Position numbers and translations under genes: made by a program
Assembly: GCA_011634665.1 (NCBI GenBank)
Contig: WAEK01000006.1
Span: forward strand, 391,001-455,000
Direction: 5' to 3'
DNA from: Mortierella sp. BCC40632
Lineage: Eukaryota > Mortierellomycota > Mortierellomycetes > Mortierellales > Mortierellaceae
DNA: 64,000 nucleotides
Notes under the pieces: model-generated
The model's input: only the letters and a program-made list of their open reading frames with translations
Database searches by the model: none
What the model was told of the DNA's origin: nothing
Part shown: positions 12,201-25,300 of the stretch, piece by piece
Layout: every line of letters begins with the position of its first letter
How positions within the stretch are numbered: position 1 is the stretch's first letter

Positions 12201-13828
12201 CAATCCGGGATAGTGTTGCGATATGAGATCCCGATGCTGAAATGACAACGCTCTCAATCATGGCTGGTTCTTGTAACTCGCTTGGATCGTCACCGATACA
12301 ATGTTGAATGTTGAATGCCCTCCTTGGTGGTGGTATCTGAGGAAGGATACAGTCTAGGGTTTCACAACATTGTTCAAATCCAACTCATAAATGTTAAGAG
12401 ACTTGTGAAGACTGTATCAAGACACTGTCCCATCATCACTTCAAGAGAAACGTACCGTACGAGTTTACATCTGGTGGACTTTCGCTCAACTCTACATAGC
12501 AGACTAGTAGAGATCCAGGGTTTGATTTGTCCTTTTGATGAACTTGAACATTAAACTGCGGTTCAAATTGACGTCGCAACAACACCCTGATGAACAATAT
12601 CTCTCCTGTCAATATCAAGCATTGCAAAGAAAAAAAAAAGTGGTCAGTTGCAGAGCGCAAACTAGGCTGCAGGCATTGAGTGTCCTTTCCAGGTGTTCTA
12701 CTCGACTCACCTGCTTCTGGAAGACGGCCTAGATTGATTCTCTACTCCGAGAAAAAAACAGACTCTGTGTTAGATAGTCCGTAGAAACAATGATAAGACA
12801 AAACCTATCATCTCGGAAATATTCTTACCATCTCATTGATGTCTAGGTGGTCAATGCCCTCGGCCTCCTTGTCAAGCATAAAACACACTACTGAATAGTA
12901 AAGCTTCTCGTACTCGAACGAATTCTCATCCTCGTCGATTCTAAGCTAGTGGTAGAGAGCTCCATGATCTTTTAGCTCTCTGTGGATTGAATTATGAAGA
13001 CATACAACCTGTATCCAGGATCATCTCTGACATACCTTCGAGTCTGCCTCCACAAGTCGTATCGGCTCTAAATAGCTCCTATCATGTCCAGATCAGCAGC
13101 AATGAGGCAAATGTGAGTGGATAGTCCAGTACAAAAGTCGACCCACTTTATCAACAAAGCGACACTCACTCGCTTGATCCTTCAAAAATGAACTCGTAAA
13201 TGTCATCGCGCAACGGTGTATAGAACAATCTTGTAACACCTTGGTCTAGACATGTTGGTCAGTATCTTCTGTCATGGTTCCTGAAGAATAGAGATCAAGT
13301 GTAGACAAATGACTTTGTTGAAGAGGAACCCTCGGATCACATACCAGAGATACCATCTTCAAGATCTCTCTCCATTTGTATCTCGTATTCCTCGATAGAT
13401 GTGAATGGTGCATTCCTTGTACTTTTGTCTGTGCTTTGGATTGACTGTGATCTCGAGTCCTTTGAACTGCTTCCTGGTTGGAAATCCAGCAGAGGAGTAC
13501 ATGTGGAAGAGTTGGACTTTAACTCTTGTGGAAAGGTCGTGCCAAAAGTGTTTCTTCCTGTTCCGACAATAGTAGGTTCACAGAGATCTGGACTCTTGAC
13601 TTTCATTTCTCCGACACCATCTTTCTGTCTGACAGTCTCATCATCATCTGTTCCATCTTCACATTGGCTGACTTGGCTGACTGGCTGGCGGTCGCTAATG
13701 CTGAATGCCCTTTGAGGACTGCTGCCCCTGGTCTCCAGACTCTTGGCCAGCTCTTCAGGGTGTTCTGCATTGACAGTGATCACGGTAGCCTCTGGTCTGG
13801 AGAGTGTCGAGAGAGGGGTTGCAGCCAT
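7373..13828 (-). CDS. WD40-TRP-like cation channel, copy A (frameshift in exon 2)
   Basis: Thirteen exons, 5' to 3': 13828-13345, 13280-13170, 13078-13036, 12945-12829, 12741-12711, 12605-12456, 12353-9875, 9751-9326, 9193-9049, 8917-8693, 8531-8393, 8254-8144, 8016-7373. Start fixed by alignment with copy B (MAATPLSTL against MATIPLSTL). Exon 7 encodes WD40-like blades (for example VLIWDLSTG) and a helical linker. Exons 8-12 encode six membrane helices with a GGRYDP pore region and an S6 ending LMLNVLIALINSAF, followed by a TRP-like segment (RYVESAENMSYHIP). Exon 13 is a long coiled coil with repeated EVK/EMK heptads. Predicted product about 1700 aa if the frame were intact. Exon 2 is 111 nt against 112 nt in copy B: a base is missing near 13246, giving an in-frame TAG and breaking the phase to exon 3. 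Either a pseudogene or a sequencing error; all other phases agree. Likely a calcium or cation channel, by family. Confidence 0.85.
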
Positions 13829-14253
13829 GGCGCTTCCTGATGAGGGGCAGGAAGATGTGATGCAGAGATGACGATGCAAAAGAAACGAGGAATCCCAAGG
13901 TCTTTTTCACCTTTTTTTTTTTTTCTTAGGTACCCTTGGCCTCTGTAGCACAGTCTTCTTTATCAGTGCCCGTGCCTTCTCTCTCTCTCGAAATTTCATT
14001 CTCCTCTCAAGAGCACAGCAATAGACTTGTTTCCTACAAAAGTGAGTCGCTTTTCACCATTGGTAGTACATTTTATTAGCAGAGAGCAGTACCGATTGAG
14101 TACAGTTATATACCGATTGAATAGGAGAAATGATCCAGCCGTGGCTTAAAAAGTTTTCGCCAGCTCATCTCCTATCTCCAGGGGAAAGCTGAAAACAGCC
14201 CTTTGGAGGAAAAATAACACCACTGCCATTTTTAGCCATTTCCTCATCTCATC
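13829..14253. promoter_or_regulatory. Upstream region of channel copy A
   Basis: About 425 bp between the start of copy A (minus strand) and the start of the Crypton ORF (plus strand). It contains a short T-rich tract (13910-13925) and a CT run (about 13980-13990). The first bases upstream of the ATG resemble those of copy B (both carry GCTTCCTGATGAG), after which similarity is lost. No gene seen. Confidence 0.4.
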
Positions 14254-17200
14254 ATGACCTTGGAGGCCTCCATTTCTGAGGAGTTGGAAATGGGGCAAGA
14301 AACTAGCTCTCATCCTAATCCTTTCGTGTTTGTGTCCACGCCTTGTCGCGGAGAGTCATCAAAAGCAGCATCGGCAAGAGCAAGAGCAAAGACATTTGTG
14401 TTCGTACCATCACCCCTTATTTCACCCCCCAGAGAGTCGTCAACTACAGCACCAGTGGCAGCCAAAAAGAGAGGACGGCCTAAAGGATCTAAGCAAGCAG
14501 CGATCAGTCGAGGGAAAGGAAAGCAAAAGGCCACTGAATATGACATCCTTGAAAGCCATAATAGCAGCGATACCAATACCAACAATCCCGCTAGTAGTAT
14601 CGCCACCAATATTCCCACCGACAATAACACCATCGACAATCTCGCTACCAATAATTCAACCAACGATCCTGTTGACGATAGCACAATCAATGACCCCGCC
14701 GTCATCAACACAGAGAGCCACCCACCCACTGTTAGTCAAACAGACCTCTATTCTGTTCTCGGACCAGGACGTGTCGATCGGTTCTATGCTGATGGCTGTC
14801 TTTTTGGTTACAATCCCGATTACCTTGGAGAGCCATCAACTGGAAATTCGCGAGACCGACTTCCTGGAGAGAATGAAAACGAAGTCATTGTAGAGGATGA
14901 GCAAGGGGTTCAGGGAAGAGTGTCTTCTAGAAGAAGAGAGACTTCGGACAAGAGAGAGGAACATCAATGGGCCGATTCCAGAGGAGGATGACGAGGAAGA
15001 AAAGGAGTCTCATGATGGACCCAGGTCTTTTGATGAGGCCAACTATCCCCTTCATTTTTTCTACGAGCGTTACTTCGCTCAGTTTCCAATGGACAATACG
15101 GCAAACGATACTGATAGCGACTACAGCGACAGTAGTGAAGAAGAGGATGAGGAAGAGGACACCACAGCTGAAACGACTCACCCTCATACCTCTGCCAAGC
15201 GGAAGGCCCATGGATGCAATCACTTATCAACGAAAAGGTCGCGATTAGACCAGCGCAAAAGATCTAGACCACAGTGGCTTGAGGATACCGAGGACGTTGA
15301 AGAGCTACAGCAACACCAGGATCAAGACCAATTTACCACAGAAACAACTTCGATGCAGAGTCCAGGAGAGACTTACGAGAGATACCTACAGCGCATGAGA
15401 TGGAACCGTGAGTTTGAGAGTATGAAGGCGACTTTTTTGAGCAAGGCCAAGGAATCCAACCCCAACAAAATCAAGCTCACTAAGAAGGAGTTGGAGACCA
15501 TTCGCTTGAAACACAGGGAGAAAGTAGCCCTATACGAGTCGTCAGACTTGCGAATTCAACAGCATGCGCGAGGCACTAGGGCGGCATATGGTCAATTTCA
15601 TCGACACTGGAGGGTAAGTAAGTAAGAACTCTCTCACAAAATTTAAAGACGACCGCATATTACTCATTTTTTTTTTTGTTTGTTTTGTTGTTGTTGTTAT
15701 TTTTACTTGTAGCGGTGGTGCAAGCGGAAAGGATACCGGATAGAAGGGACTAAGAAGGTTGATTTTCGAGTCGAATATGAAAAGTTTTTTCTCTGGCTGA
15801 AAGAAGGCACGGCATTGGAAGGAGATGATGGCGGAGGGAGGCGTAAAATGGCTGTGTTACCTTTTTTTGCGACTAACTCTGTTCAGGTTTCCGAAATCAA
15901 TGTCAATGGAAGAGGAAGAGCTGTATCCAGGCGTGTCAAAGTTCTGCCCAGTATGTCAACATTACTCCAACATATCAACGGCGTTAACGATCTTCGAATG
16001 TCGCAAGGGAGCAGTGGGGTCTTAAAGGAAGGAGGCGGCCCCGTACATGCCATACGCGGAGCAGCAGTCGATGCAATCACCAACGCTTACAAAACACGAA
16101 TTGCAGGCGACCCAAGGATGGAATCCAAAAAATACGCTACTATCAATCATGCAGACGGAAAGGAGCTCGATAAATTGCGTGATGTAATGAAGGCGGCATG
16201 GATAGATCGATATCAGAAGCATGAGGACAGCAAATATGGCAGGAATTTGCCACACAAACTTACCAGCCTTCGTTCTCGCCTGATTGTTTCCTGGAAACAC
16301 TTTATGATGATGCGTGGTGAGAATATCCGAATGGCCAAATTACCTCACATCAACTTTCACCACTTCGCGAACATGACTGGTGCGATTACAGGACCTCGTC
16401 CGAGCACTTTTGCCATCGTCCTGATCATGACGCAGGGGAAAACTCTGCGGTATGGTGGCTGCACATACGGTGTTGCTGTTCGGAATTCTGATGTAGAAAT
16501 TTGTCCGATTGGGTCCCTCGCATTCTATCTGTTCTATCTTTGGCAGACAGTAAGTCGTATCCATTCAAAGCCTCTTTAGCGCTCAACTCGAAAGTGTACT
16601 TACCTTTATCTATCTCTCTTATTTCCATTTCCCTTTCAGCACGAGGAGGGTAAACCGGATCTTCACGACAACCAATGGCGAGATATTTATCTGGTCCATG
16701 GAAATGGCAAAAAGAAACAGCATCAGCAACTTTCACCTAACGCGCATTTGGATGGCATGTCTCGACTATTCAGGGCGACAGGAATCGTGACTAATCAACC
16801 TACGCACTTCTATCGCCACTCAGGGGCCAACCATGCGCACGATGCTGGTGCCTCTCTTTCCGCTATCCAGATTCATGGCGGATGGCAACCTAGTGGCGGC
16901 AGTCGCCTCAATACCCACTACCTGCATCCTCTTCCAAAAGGCGTCGCATATGCTATGGCAGGCGCATTTCAGCCTGGTCTACCTCCATGGATCAAGCGCG
17001 ATTGTGTAACACCGTCGGTTGAGCTTCAACGACAGATCTTTCCATTCATAGAGGAAGATTATTTTTACGGAATGTCCAGATTGGCTTCTCTGGACCAGAA
17101 ATATTATGGAGGGCAGGAGCGAGCTCGATGGTAGAGCCAATCCCATGCCAATGCCAGATGAGTCAAACAGAGCTGGCGTTTTACGGCTCAAGTTTCTGCT

Positions 17201-18426
17201 CCTCCTTGTACACCTGAGAAAGGTATTACTACAAGATGCAGTAGCCCTTCTGGAACTCCAGCCCAAGGATGGAATACTGTACGGCCACCACCACATCTTC
17301 AACTTGCCAGTCTTCAAGACCCCTGAGTTTCTTGCATTCAAGGACCAGCTTGTAGCAAAATGACCACCCTTGCGCCACCCCAATCGGATAGCCTTCGCCA
17401 CAACGCCCCTTACTTGGAAGCAGAATTTCGACTATTAAACTCCACGATGGCGGAAAGTTTCCGAGCGATCAAAGGACAACTCGACCAGGAAGCAAAAAAA
17501 AGTATGACAGAGTTTAAAGAACTGTTAGTGAGTAGCGCCAACGGTATCAAAAATACTGTAAAACAGTATCTTCCGTCCAGACGGCCGCCCTCAAACACTC
17601 TGTCGAAGCTTCTCAGGATCTACACGCTCAAGCCATGCTCTATGTACTGCAAGCGGCCCCAAGCCTCTATCTCCAGCGAATTCGTCAGTTGAGGCGGCTA
17701 AATGGCACAGCTATCCCCGCTACTGTATTAGCGCCTCCTCTACCTCAACTTACTTCTCTCTTCCAGCAACAGTCGAACCAAGCCTCACCATCACCAGAAA
17801 ACTATCTGGATGGGATGGAAGACAATGGTGTGGAAACTATTGACTTGGAAGATCCATTGACCGAGCAATTCGATGCGATAGAGATGTGTGAGGATTTGGC
17901 ACAGGTGACACTGGGTGATGCTTCTCAACCACCGTCACAGGTACAATCGATACCTCCTGGGCCATCTCTGAGCTTAGAGGAGCGTCTAGACTTGTTGGCG
18001 GCTGAGGTGGCCGAGAGTCGTTGTATCATTGAGTTTGATGTGTCTAATGGGTTTACGTATGAGATGGTTTCTCGATCAAGGCCGTTAGAGGAGCACTGGG
18101 AGGAGTGGTTCTATGGTTTGGTACGCGACGGCGTCCAACAACCCTCGATCTATTGGTTGAATGGGGAAAACAGGCGCCACACTTTTGCCAGCAGCCATAT
18201 GGCCGAAACTGCCTGGAGATACGTAAACCCAGCAAAGGACAAAAACACTTACAACGCATTATGGACCTTCAAGAAAGCCATTGTGCGAGGAATTCTGAAA
18301 ATGATGGTGGATCGTGAGGGCGATGTCATGCATAGAGAGAAGACAGCCCTCGCAGAAGTGGCTGCTTTGATCCAGCACAATACCCTATCACTTAACAAGT
18401 TCCAAAAAATGAATAGAAAGTTGTAA
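14254..18426 (+). mobile_element. Crypton-type DNA transposon (tyrosine recombinase)
   Basis: Element lying between the two channel paralogues. Identified by its protein: an AT-hook, an Ndc10/Crypton-like tyrosine recombinase and a GCR1_C-like DNA-binding domain, the usual order in fungal Cryptons. Cryptons transpose through a circular intermediate and lack terminal inverted repeats, so ends cannot be fixed from one copy; the coordinates are those of the coding region. It has two normal introns (15614-15712 and 16550-16639), both with GTAAGT donors. At least three clear frame breaks suggest a decaying copy. Confidence 0.8.
14254..18426 (+). pseudogene. Crypton tyrosine recombinase ORF with frame breaks
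   Basis: Coding blocks: 14254-~14950 (frame 1), ~14900-15613, 15713-16549 and 16640-~17115 (frame 2), ~17106-17362 (frame 3), 17360-~17575 (frame 2), ~17575-18426 (frame 1). An AT-hook (KKRGRPKGSK) sits at residues 71-80, then an Asn/Asp/Thr-rich acidic linker. The recombinase core shows a candidate catalytic Arg (GPRPST), the HxxR box (THFYRHSGAN), the His/Trp motif (HGGW) and a candidate nucleophile Tyr in NTHYLH. The distal part (about 18030-18300) has the aromatic-Arg pattern of GCR1_C domains (EEHWEEWFYGL, followed by an Arg/Lys-rich helix). Breaks near 17115-17134, in the A run at 17358-17362 and near 17570 are one-base indels; the one at 14900-14950 could be an indel or an unrecognised intron. 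All catalytic motifs remain, so inactivation would be recent. Confidence 0.75.
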
Positions 18427-19371
18427 TAAATTGGCCGGTGTTCTTTCAAACACATTAGTCTTCTTTTCTGAGAGACTTCGCTCAACTGTCTTCATCAGGA
18501 ATGGAGACAGCTAGAGGGAATAATATCACCAAAACGAAGAGCCATCCCAGTCTTGATGGACATCCTAACTTCCTATGGTCATCGACGGTGTTGCTTGAAT
18601 GAACCTTTAATAACAGTGAATGCATTGGGCGTGGGGTTAGCTGCATACAAAAAGCTGAAGGGGTGTTGAACAGGAAACCAGCACCAAATACCCATTGTTT
18701 AGCTAATTGAGTTTAACTCCCAAGTTACTTGAATTTGTATAAGACAAATATGGAAATGCTCCTTTTTTTTTTAAAATTTGTTGAAATTTTCCATGCCCCG
18801 CAGAAAGTGCCCACTTTCTGCAAGGGGACCATCAGGAACTGCGTTCATCTGGGCCCCCTCCAGATTCACTCACAGGAATGAAACTCACTTTTTTTTTTTT
18901 TTTTTTTTTTTTTAGGGATAGAGGTGATTACCACCAACAGGCCTGGCTTTCCATTCAGGCATCTCTCTTCAAATTGCATTTGCTCATGCTCAGCTCAGGA
19001 CCCCAACTCAACATCTTCAATTCAAAGAGAGAGTCTAACCTCTTCAGGTTTCGAATGGGAACAAGGAAACGACCCTTTTCAACTCTGCACAACACCTTGG
19101 TAAACCTCCTCCGATCCAAAGCCTTCCTAGGACGATACTCTAGACCATGACAATCACTGGGAAAACGACGAGACTTTAAAACACTTGACATAGTTTTCTC
19201 TCAGCTCCATACACCCTCACACCGGAAGCGTTTAAATTTGTACAACATGGCGCTTTGCCACTGCATTAATAGTCAATCTCGGGAATAATATTGATAATTT
19301 CGGGGCCTACATCTCAGACTTGGAAAAGATCACAGGATAACATGGATCCATTTCATGAGCACACAAAGACT
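18427..19371. other. Intergenic, with a block repeated upstream of channel copy B
   Basis: No gene seen. It includes a 22-25-nt T run (about 18889-18913). The segment 18955-19190 is a diverged repeat of 25979-26210: both contain the same 20-mer TTGCATTTGCTCATGCTCAG, followed by shared CTCAACATC, CCTCTTCAGG and TTTC(A/G)ACTCT blocks. The right end is the 3' flank of copy B. Confidence 0.55.
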
Positions 19372-22300
19372 TTAGGTGTTTTGACTCTTTTGTCCCTGCT
19401 GGAGTTGCTGTAAGGCTGCAAGGATGATATGGATATCTTGCTTGATATCCGAAATCTCGGCCTTGAGTTCCGTGTGGACATCTCGCTTGAGTTCGGTTTG
19501 GATGTCTCGTTTGATATTCAGTATCTCAGTCTTTAGTTCAGCATATCCCTCCAATAGTTTTGTAGCGTCAATACTCTCCTCACTCTGTAGCTGGTTTGTT
19601 CTTTGCGATCCCTTCTCATTTTCCTTCCATTCTTCATTCTCGTTTTCAAACGCTGTTTGATTGTCATCAAAGATGATTTCTTCATCCTTCTTGGCCACTC
19701 TTCGCTCGTACTGCTTCACTTGGTAAGGAGTTGCTGTGTAATAGATCATCCTGGGGAACCAGTCAAATGTCTCGCGAAAGCCTTTTTATGGAACCACCCA
19801 GTGGGTGCCAGACCAGCTATTAGTGCTCTCGAAACACCTCGGTCTCTCGACAAATTTACTAATGACATCAATTGAGCTTGGGTCACTTACCTGGAATGTG
19901 GTACGACATGTTCTCGGCACTTTCGACATATCGGAGCCTGTTCTCGAGCCACACCTGACGCCAAGAGTCGTCAGCCTTGACAAATGCACTGTTGATGAGA
20001 GCTATTGCAAGGCGAACCCACAGTCGGCAGAGTCAATTAGTCAACAAGCAAATACGCAGAGTCTGCTCAGATATCATCCAGAACTGCTGAACTCAAACAA
20101 CCAAGAGTTTGATCCGCAATTCCATGTCAACTCACCAATCAACACATTGAGCATCAGGATCGATGAGAATGTAAAGAACACCATCACCATCAACAAGAGT
20201 GGTCCGTTCGGGTACGATCCACCGTTTCCGCCTTCTTCGTACAAGTCACTGCTCAGAGGGTCATAACGCCCTCCCTACAGTCAATCATACGAACCGCCGT
20301 TAGAAGAGGGTATCCAAAAAAAAAAAAAAAAAATAGACAACAAGCTTGATCCACCACCAGAGAGTAAACAGCATTGTCACTTCAGGTCTGATCACAGAGC
20401 GTTAGGTTCTTACCATCATCAGATACACAGTGCTGATAGCTCCAGGAAAATCAATGGGGAATATGGAACCCTTTCGCGGTCCTGAGCCAACCACACCACC
20501 ATGAAGGATATGGACGATGGCAATGGTAAAGAAAAGCATGCTGGTCGCAAGCACCATAAAGAACACCTTGATCTCTGTGAGGATTCCAAACACAATCGTA
20601 ATATACTTGCATACAACTTCACTCACTCGGAGCTCAGCTAGCTAAAAGAGTCGATCAAAGGAAACAGTTAGTCGTATGGTCAAAGCATATTCATGGTCTT
20701 GTTTATCAACCAAACTGCTCGGCCATCTTTTCTGGTCCTTCTCGCCCCTTTACCCTCGGTACACGTACCAAGTGAAGAAACACAAACACTACACTGAAAC
20801 TAAAGTCAGATGTCACGGCCTCTGGGTCCATGTTCACAATGTTGACGATCTGGTGGATACTCGTCGCGAGTGGATAGAAATAAGTAATCAGATCCAGTAT
20901 GTTGTAAGGGGATCTATTAATTAAAAAAAAAAAAAAAAAAAAAAAAAGAGAGAGAGAGAGAGAGAGGATGCGTATAATTGAGTCATCGGATAAGGCGAAC
21001 CCCCCTCAAAGATTCGAAATCCACAGCCACTCTCAGAGACTTTCGTATCATGCATTACCTGAAATACAGTGACCGGGACCTTTGAACATCTAATGGCTTT
21101 TGTCTAGGAGTACTTTGGCCCTTTCCTGTAAAAAATGACCTTATTCTTGAAATAAATCGAGTGACCCATAGAGAGTATTTACTCTTTCTTTTTTCCTCTT
21201 CTTCCTCTTCCTCCTCTTCCTCTCCTTCCTCCTCCTCCTCTTCTTGCTTTCCTTCCTCACGACTTTCTGCGTGGATATAATATCGACCTTCTCGCCATTG
21301 AAGAAACTCGAGCCAGAGGAATACACAGGAGAGGATAACAATTGCCGAGAATATTCCAAGAAGCGGATCTCTCTCTCTATGATAAATCTGCATTAGAGCA
21401 CCACTCACAATAAGGAGAGAGTAGGTACACTGAGCTGCGAATCGAATCATCCAGACTGCATACACATAAGTGTTCCTAGTAGCGAGAGAATCACTGTAAA
21501 TGTCAGTATACCCTAAATCTCTCTTACAACACTTCATCTGTGGTCCTCCTATACATGGACAGACAATAGTCATCATCCACTTGCCACTTGTACTGGATCA
21601 CGGCTTCAATGGCTGGATTGTCAATAATATCAAGACTGTAGAAACGAGGTTGGATATACACATGACTGAAAGGGTTCATGTTGAACACAATGCTGTGATA
21701 GAGTGCCTGTACCCATGTTATGGTTTGATTCGGATCACCCAGTGGAAACTCGTTACACCGAGGTCGAGTCTTTGCAACAAACGACCAAAGGAGATTGACA
21801 GGTGCCACAAACACCTCTTCTGTAAAATTTTTGTTGAGTGGATCAGGTCTTTCATCCAGTCCGTAGAGTTGAAGGATCGGATTCCGACACTCGTAGATCT
21901 TACGGTTATCTGAAGTCCAGGGCCATCGAAGCGTTGGAGGGTGTATAATCTTGTGGTTGTTGATAATATATTCTTTATCGTGATATCGAATATATGCAAA
22001 TCCCCTAGTGGTCCAGAGTGCTAGATCATAGTGTCTAGCCGTGAGATCACCCATACATTCAAGCAAGTACAGAATGTAGGTAATATCGTTGGATTCCTTT
22101 GCCTTGTGGAGACAGTGCCTGATGATGATCCGAGCTGTCTCGATGACTGTCGGATTGGTTTTGGCATTTTCGAGAATGACTCCGACAGGATTGGACCCTC
22201 TCGAGTAGGCCCTCAAAGGAACCCAACTACTTGAACTATCGGTGACACCTGCTTGAAGTAATTTCATCAGGAGGTGCTCCACTAGATAACCTCCATATCC

Positions 22301-25300
22301 TGCTGTGAGTCTACAGAGTGTTGACATCAAGGATTCTGAGTGGCCACCAGGGGTGTGATAGTAATTGGTAAAAGAGCAGAGATACTTGACAACTGCATCC
22401 GATACTTCTTTGCTCCTCATGGTTTCATCCCAGGCAAGAAAACATAATTGCTCAAATGGTATTCCTCCATCCTGTGGCGTCCATGTTCTCCCCTGATAGA
22501 GCTGGACCGCTTCTCCATTGGAGCCAAGAGTCGGATAGCCCCCATGAGGGCAGGTGCTCAGCTTGGCTTCATCTCCTAACTCGGGTGTTATCTGGAGAAA
22601 AAGAAGTTCGAGTTCATCCTGTGATGACCGCGGAAGCCTCCAAGTCGAAAAGACAATAGAATCGAGGCTATCATCCACCATCATGATCTGACAAGTCTTT
22701 TCCAAGATGTAGCATCTAGATAAAATCCACCAATACTGTTGGGATTTGCCGTCATTGAATCGGATGATCAATTTGACTTTTTTCATTTGAAAGAATCCTG
22801 TCACTTGGGCCACGATTATTCCTCCAGGATAGGATATCTCGATCCCATACTTGGTCTCTGAAATCTCTGAAAGATTAGAAGCACACCCAATAGTGCATTG
22901 AGGTTCGAGTTCGACACCTTTCTGTAAATCCTCCAGAAAAGATACTTCAAGGTTTGAACCATTGTGAAGAGCCACCACAGTTGACTTGATATTGGTCCCA
23001 TCCCAATTTTCTCCAGTTTTGATATCTCGTATTGTGATCCCTGAATAAAGCCGTGGCATGGCATGTTGCCAGGTAGGAGACAAATTCTTCGTATCAAAGA
23101 TGGACCAGCTGGACCACCACCCCTTGGAAACTCGACCAAAGATGACCCTGTCTCCCTCGAGAAATCCCCGCCATTCCTCCAATGCTCCATGTGACCGCAA
23201 AAGAGTCCCGGATGCCGTCGAGTACAGAAGCTGGACTCCTGCTGTGATAATTGCCAAGGTCTCTGCAGTGGATGAGAGTGAGATATTCTCAATCACGCTA
23301 GTTGTTTCGATCTGGCACTTTGGGCTTCCTATACCCAGATCCCAAATTGTGACTTGGTAGTCGGTCATCCTCAATGCGAGGAGCCCTCTTGCTGCTGCGA
23401 AAGTGACCCATGCAAAAGTGATGGGTGGGCAGCATCGCAACATTGGGATGTAGTAGAGCATCTCCCACCGACCTGTGGTCTTGTACACACCAAACCCCTG
23501 TCGGCCACGAGCAACCAATCTCTCGGAATCGTCATCCCATTGAGAAGTGGAAAGAGAAGTAAACATGGCCTCTCCATCAAACGACTGTAACTTGTAACAA
23601 TGAGTGTGACGATCCGAGGGTTGGAGTGATCGACCTGCTCGCTGGCCTGGAGTATGTTGTTGACAAGTGTTTTTAGAGCAGTCAAATACAAAAAACACTC
23701 CTGGATATGATAGGTGTATCCTGTAAACAACAATCTGAGATCCATCCCATGACAGTGATACGCCGACTCTCATTCCTAGCTCAGTCGCAACATCCACCTC
23801 ACTGTGTGCGCTGGATACCGTGTGAGAATACGGATAGGCGGCTCTGGAAGTTGCTTCGGATAGTCCTAGTTCCCAGAGATCAAGGAACCACTGTTCTTCA
23901 ACCCGTGAGAGTGTTGCCGCATGTGATCCTGATGCTGAGATCGCAACTCTCTCAATAGTCGCCTGTTTTTGTGGATCGCTTGGATTATCACTGGCGCTGT
24001 GCTGGATGTTGAATGCTCTCCTAGGCAAAGGTATCCGAGGAAGGATACAGTCTATCGTCATATCATCCAATCAACTCGGATCTGTTTCAGAGGACTTGTA
24101 GGAGACTGTATCAAGACGCTGTCCTTTTCTCGACATTTCAAGAAACGTACCATACGAGTTCAGATTTGGTGGATGCTCACTCAGCTCTACATAACAGACG
24201 AGTAGAGATCCGGTGTCTGATCCATCCTTACGTTGTACTTGGATATCGAACTGCGGCCCGAATTGATATCGCAATAGTACCCTGATAAACAAGACTTTCT
24301 CTATCCAACAAAAAATCATCAAAAGTTAGGTACAGCTTAGAGTAGCAGCCCCCATCCTCCCTCCCATAGACAGGTCACATTTAAGCAGGATGAGCATGAT
24401 TCCAAGGACTTTTTTTCTTTCTTTCTTCTTTCTTTCTTTCTCCACTGACCTGCTTCTGGAGGAGGACCTAGATCAATTCCCTAGTCCGAGAATACATTCG
24501 TGTTAAGATGGTTAATAGAAATAGAGGTGTTCTTGGGTTATTGACAAACTACTGGGTTCATGAAACTCTCCTTACCATTTCTTCGACAAACAAGTGGTCG
24601 ATACCCTCGGCTTCATGGTCGAGCATAAAGCACATTACTAAATAGTAACTCTTGCCGTACTGTAACGATTCGTCCTCTTCTTTGATTCGAAGCTGTTGAA
24701 TGTAGACAACTCCAAGGCCCTTTTAGTTCTGTTTGATGGATAGTATAAAGAGCAGACAACCAATAGTCGAGAATTGTTCTGACATACCTGAGAATCTGTC
24801 TCCACAAGTCGTAGAGGCTCTAAATAGTTCCTATCGTGGTCCAGATAGGTAGAGGTATGGCAGCAAGCGTAAGCGGTAATCCGATAAAGATTAGGCCCAT
24901 CAAAGCAAACGATACTCACTTGCTTGATCCTTCATAAATGAACCCTTCGATGTCAGGCTGTGATAGTGAATAGAACAGTCGCGTAACATTTCGGTCTTGG
25001 AGATGTCGGTCAGTATTTTCTGTCATGGTCCCTGATGTTTAAAAGTCGAGCAGAGACAAAAGACTCTGTTGGTTGAAGAGGAACCTTCGTATCACATACC
25101 AGAGTGATCGTTCTCAAGACCCATCCTCATTTGAATCTCGTATTCCTCGATGGAAGTAAATGGTGCGCTCCTTGTGTTTTCGTCTTCACGGTGGATTGAC
25201 TGTGAGGTATCGCTTGTTGTATAGTTTCTGTGAGAGTCTTGGCTCTCAGCTGCCAGGTCTTCTGCGCTACTAGTTTCTTGGATGTCCAGTCCAGTAAATG

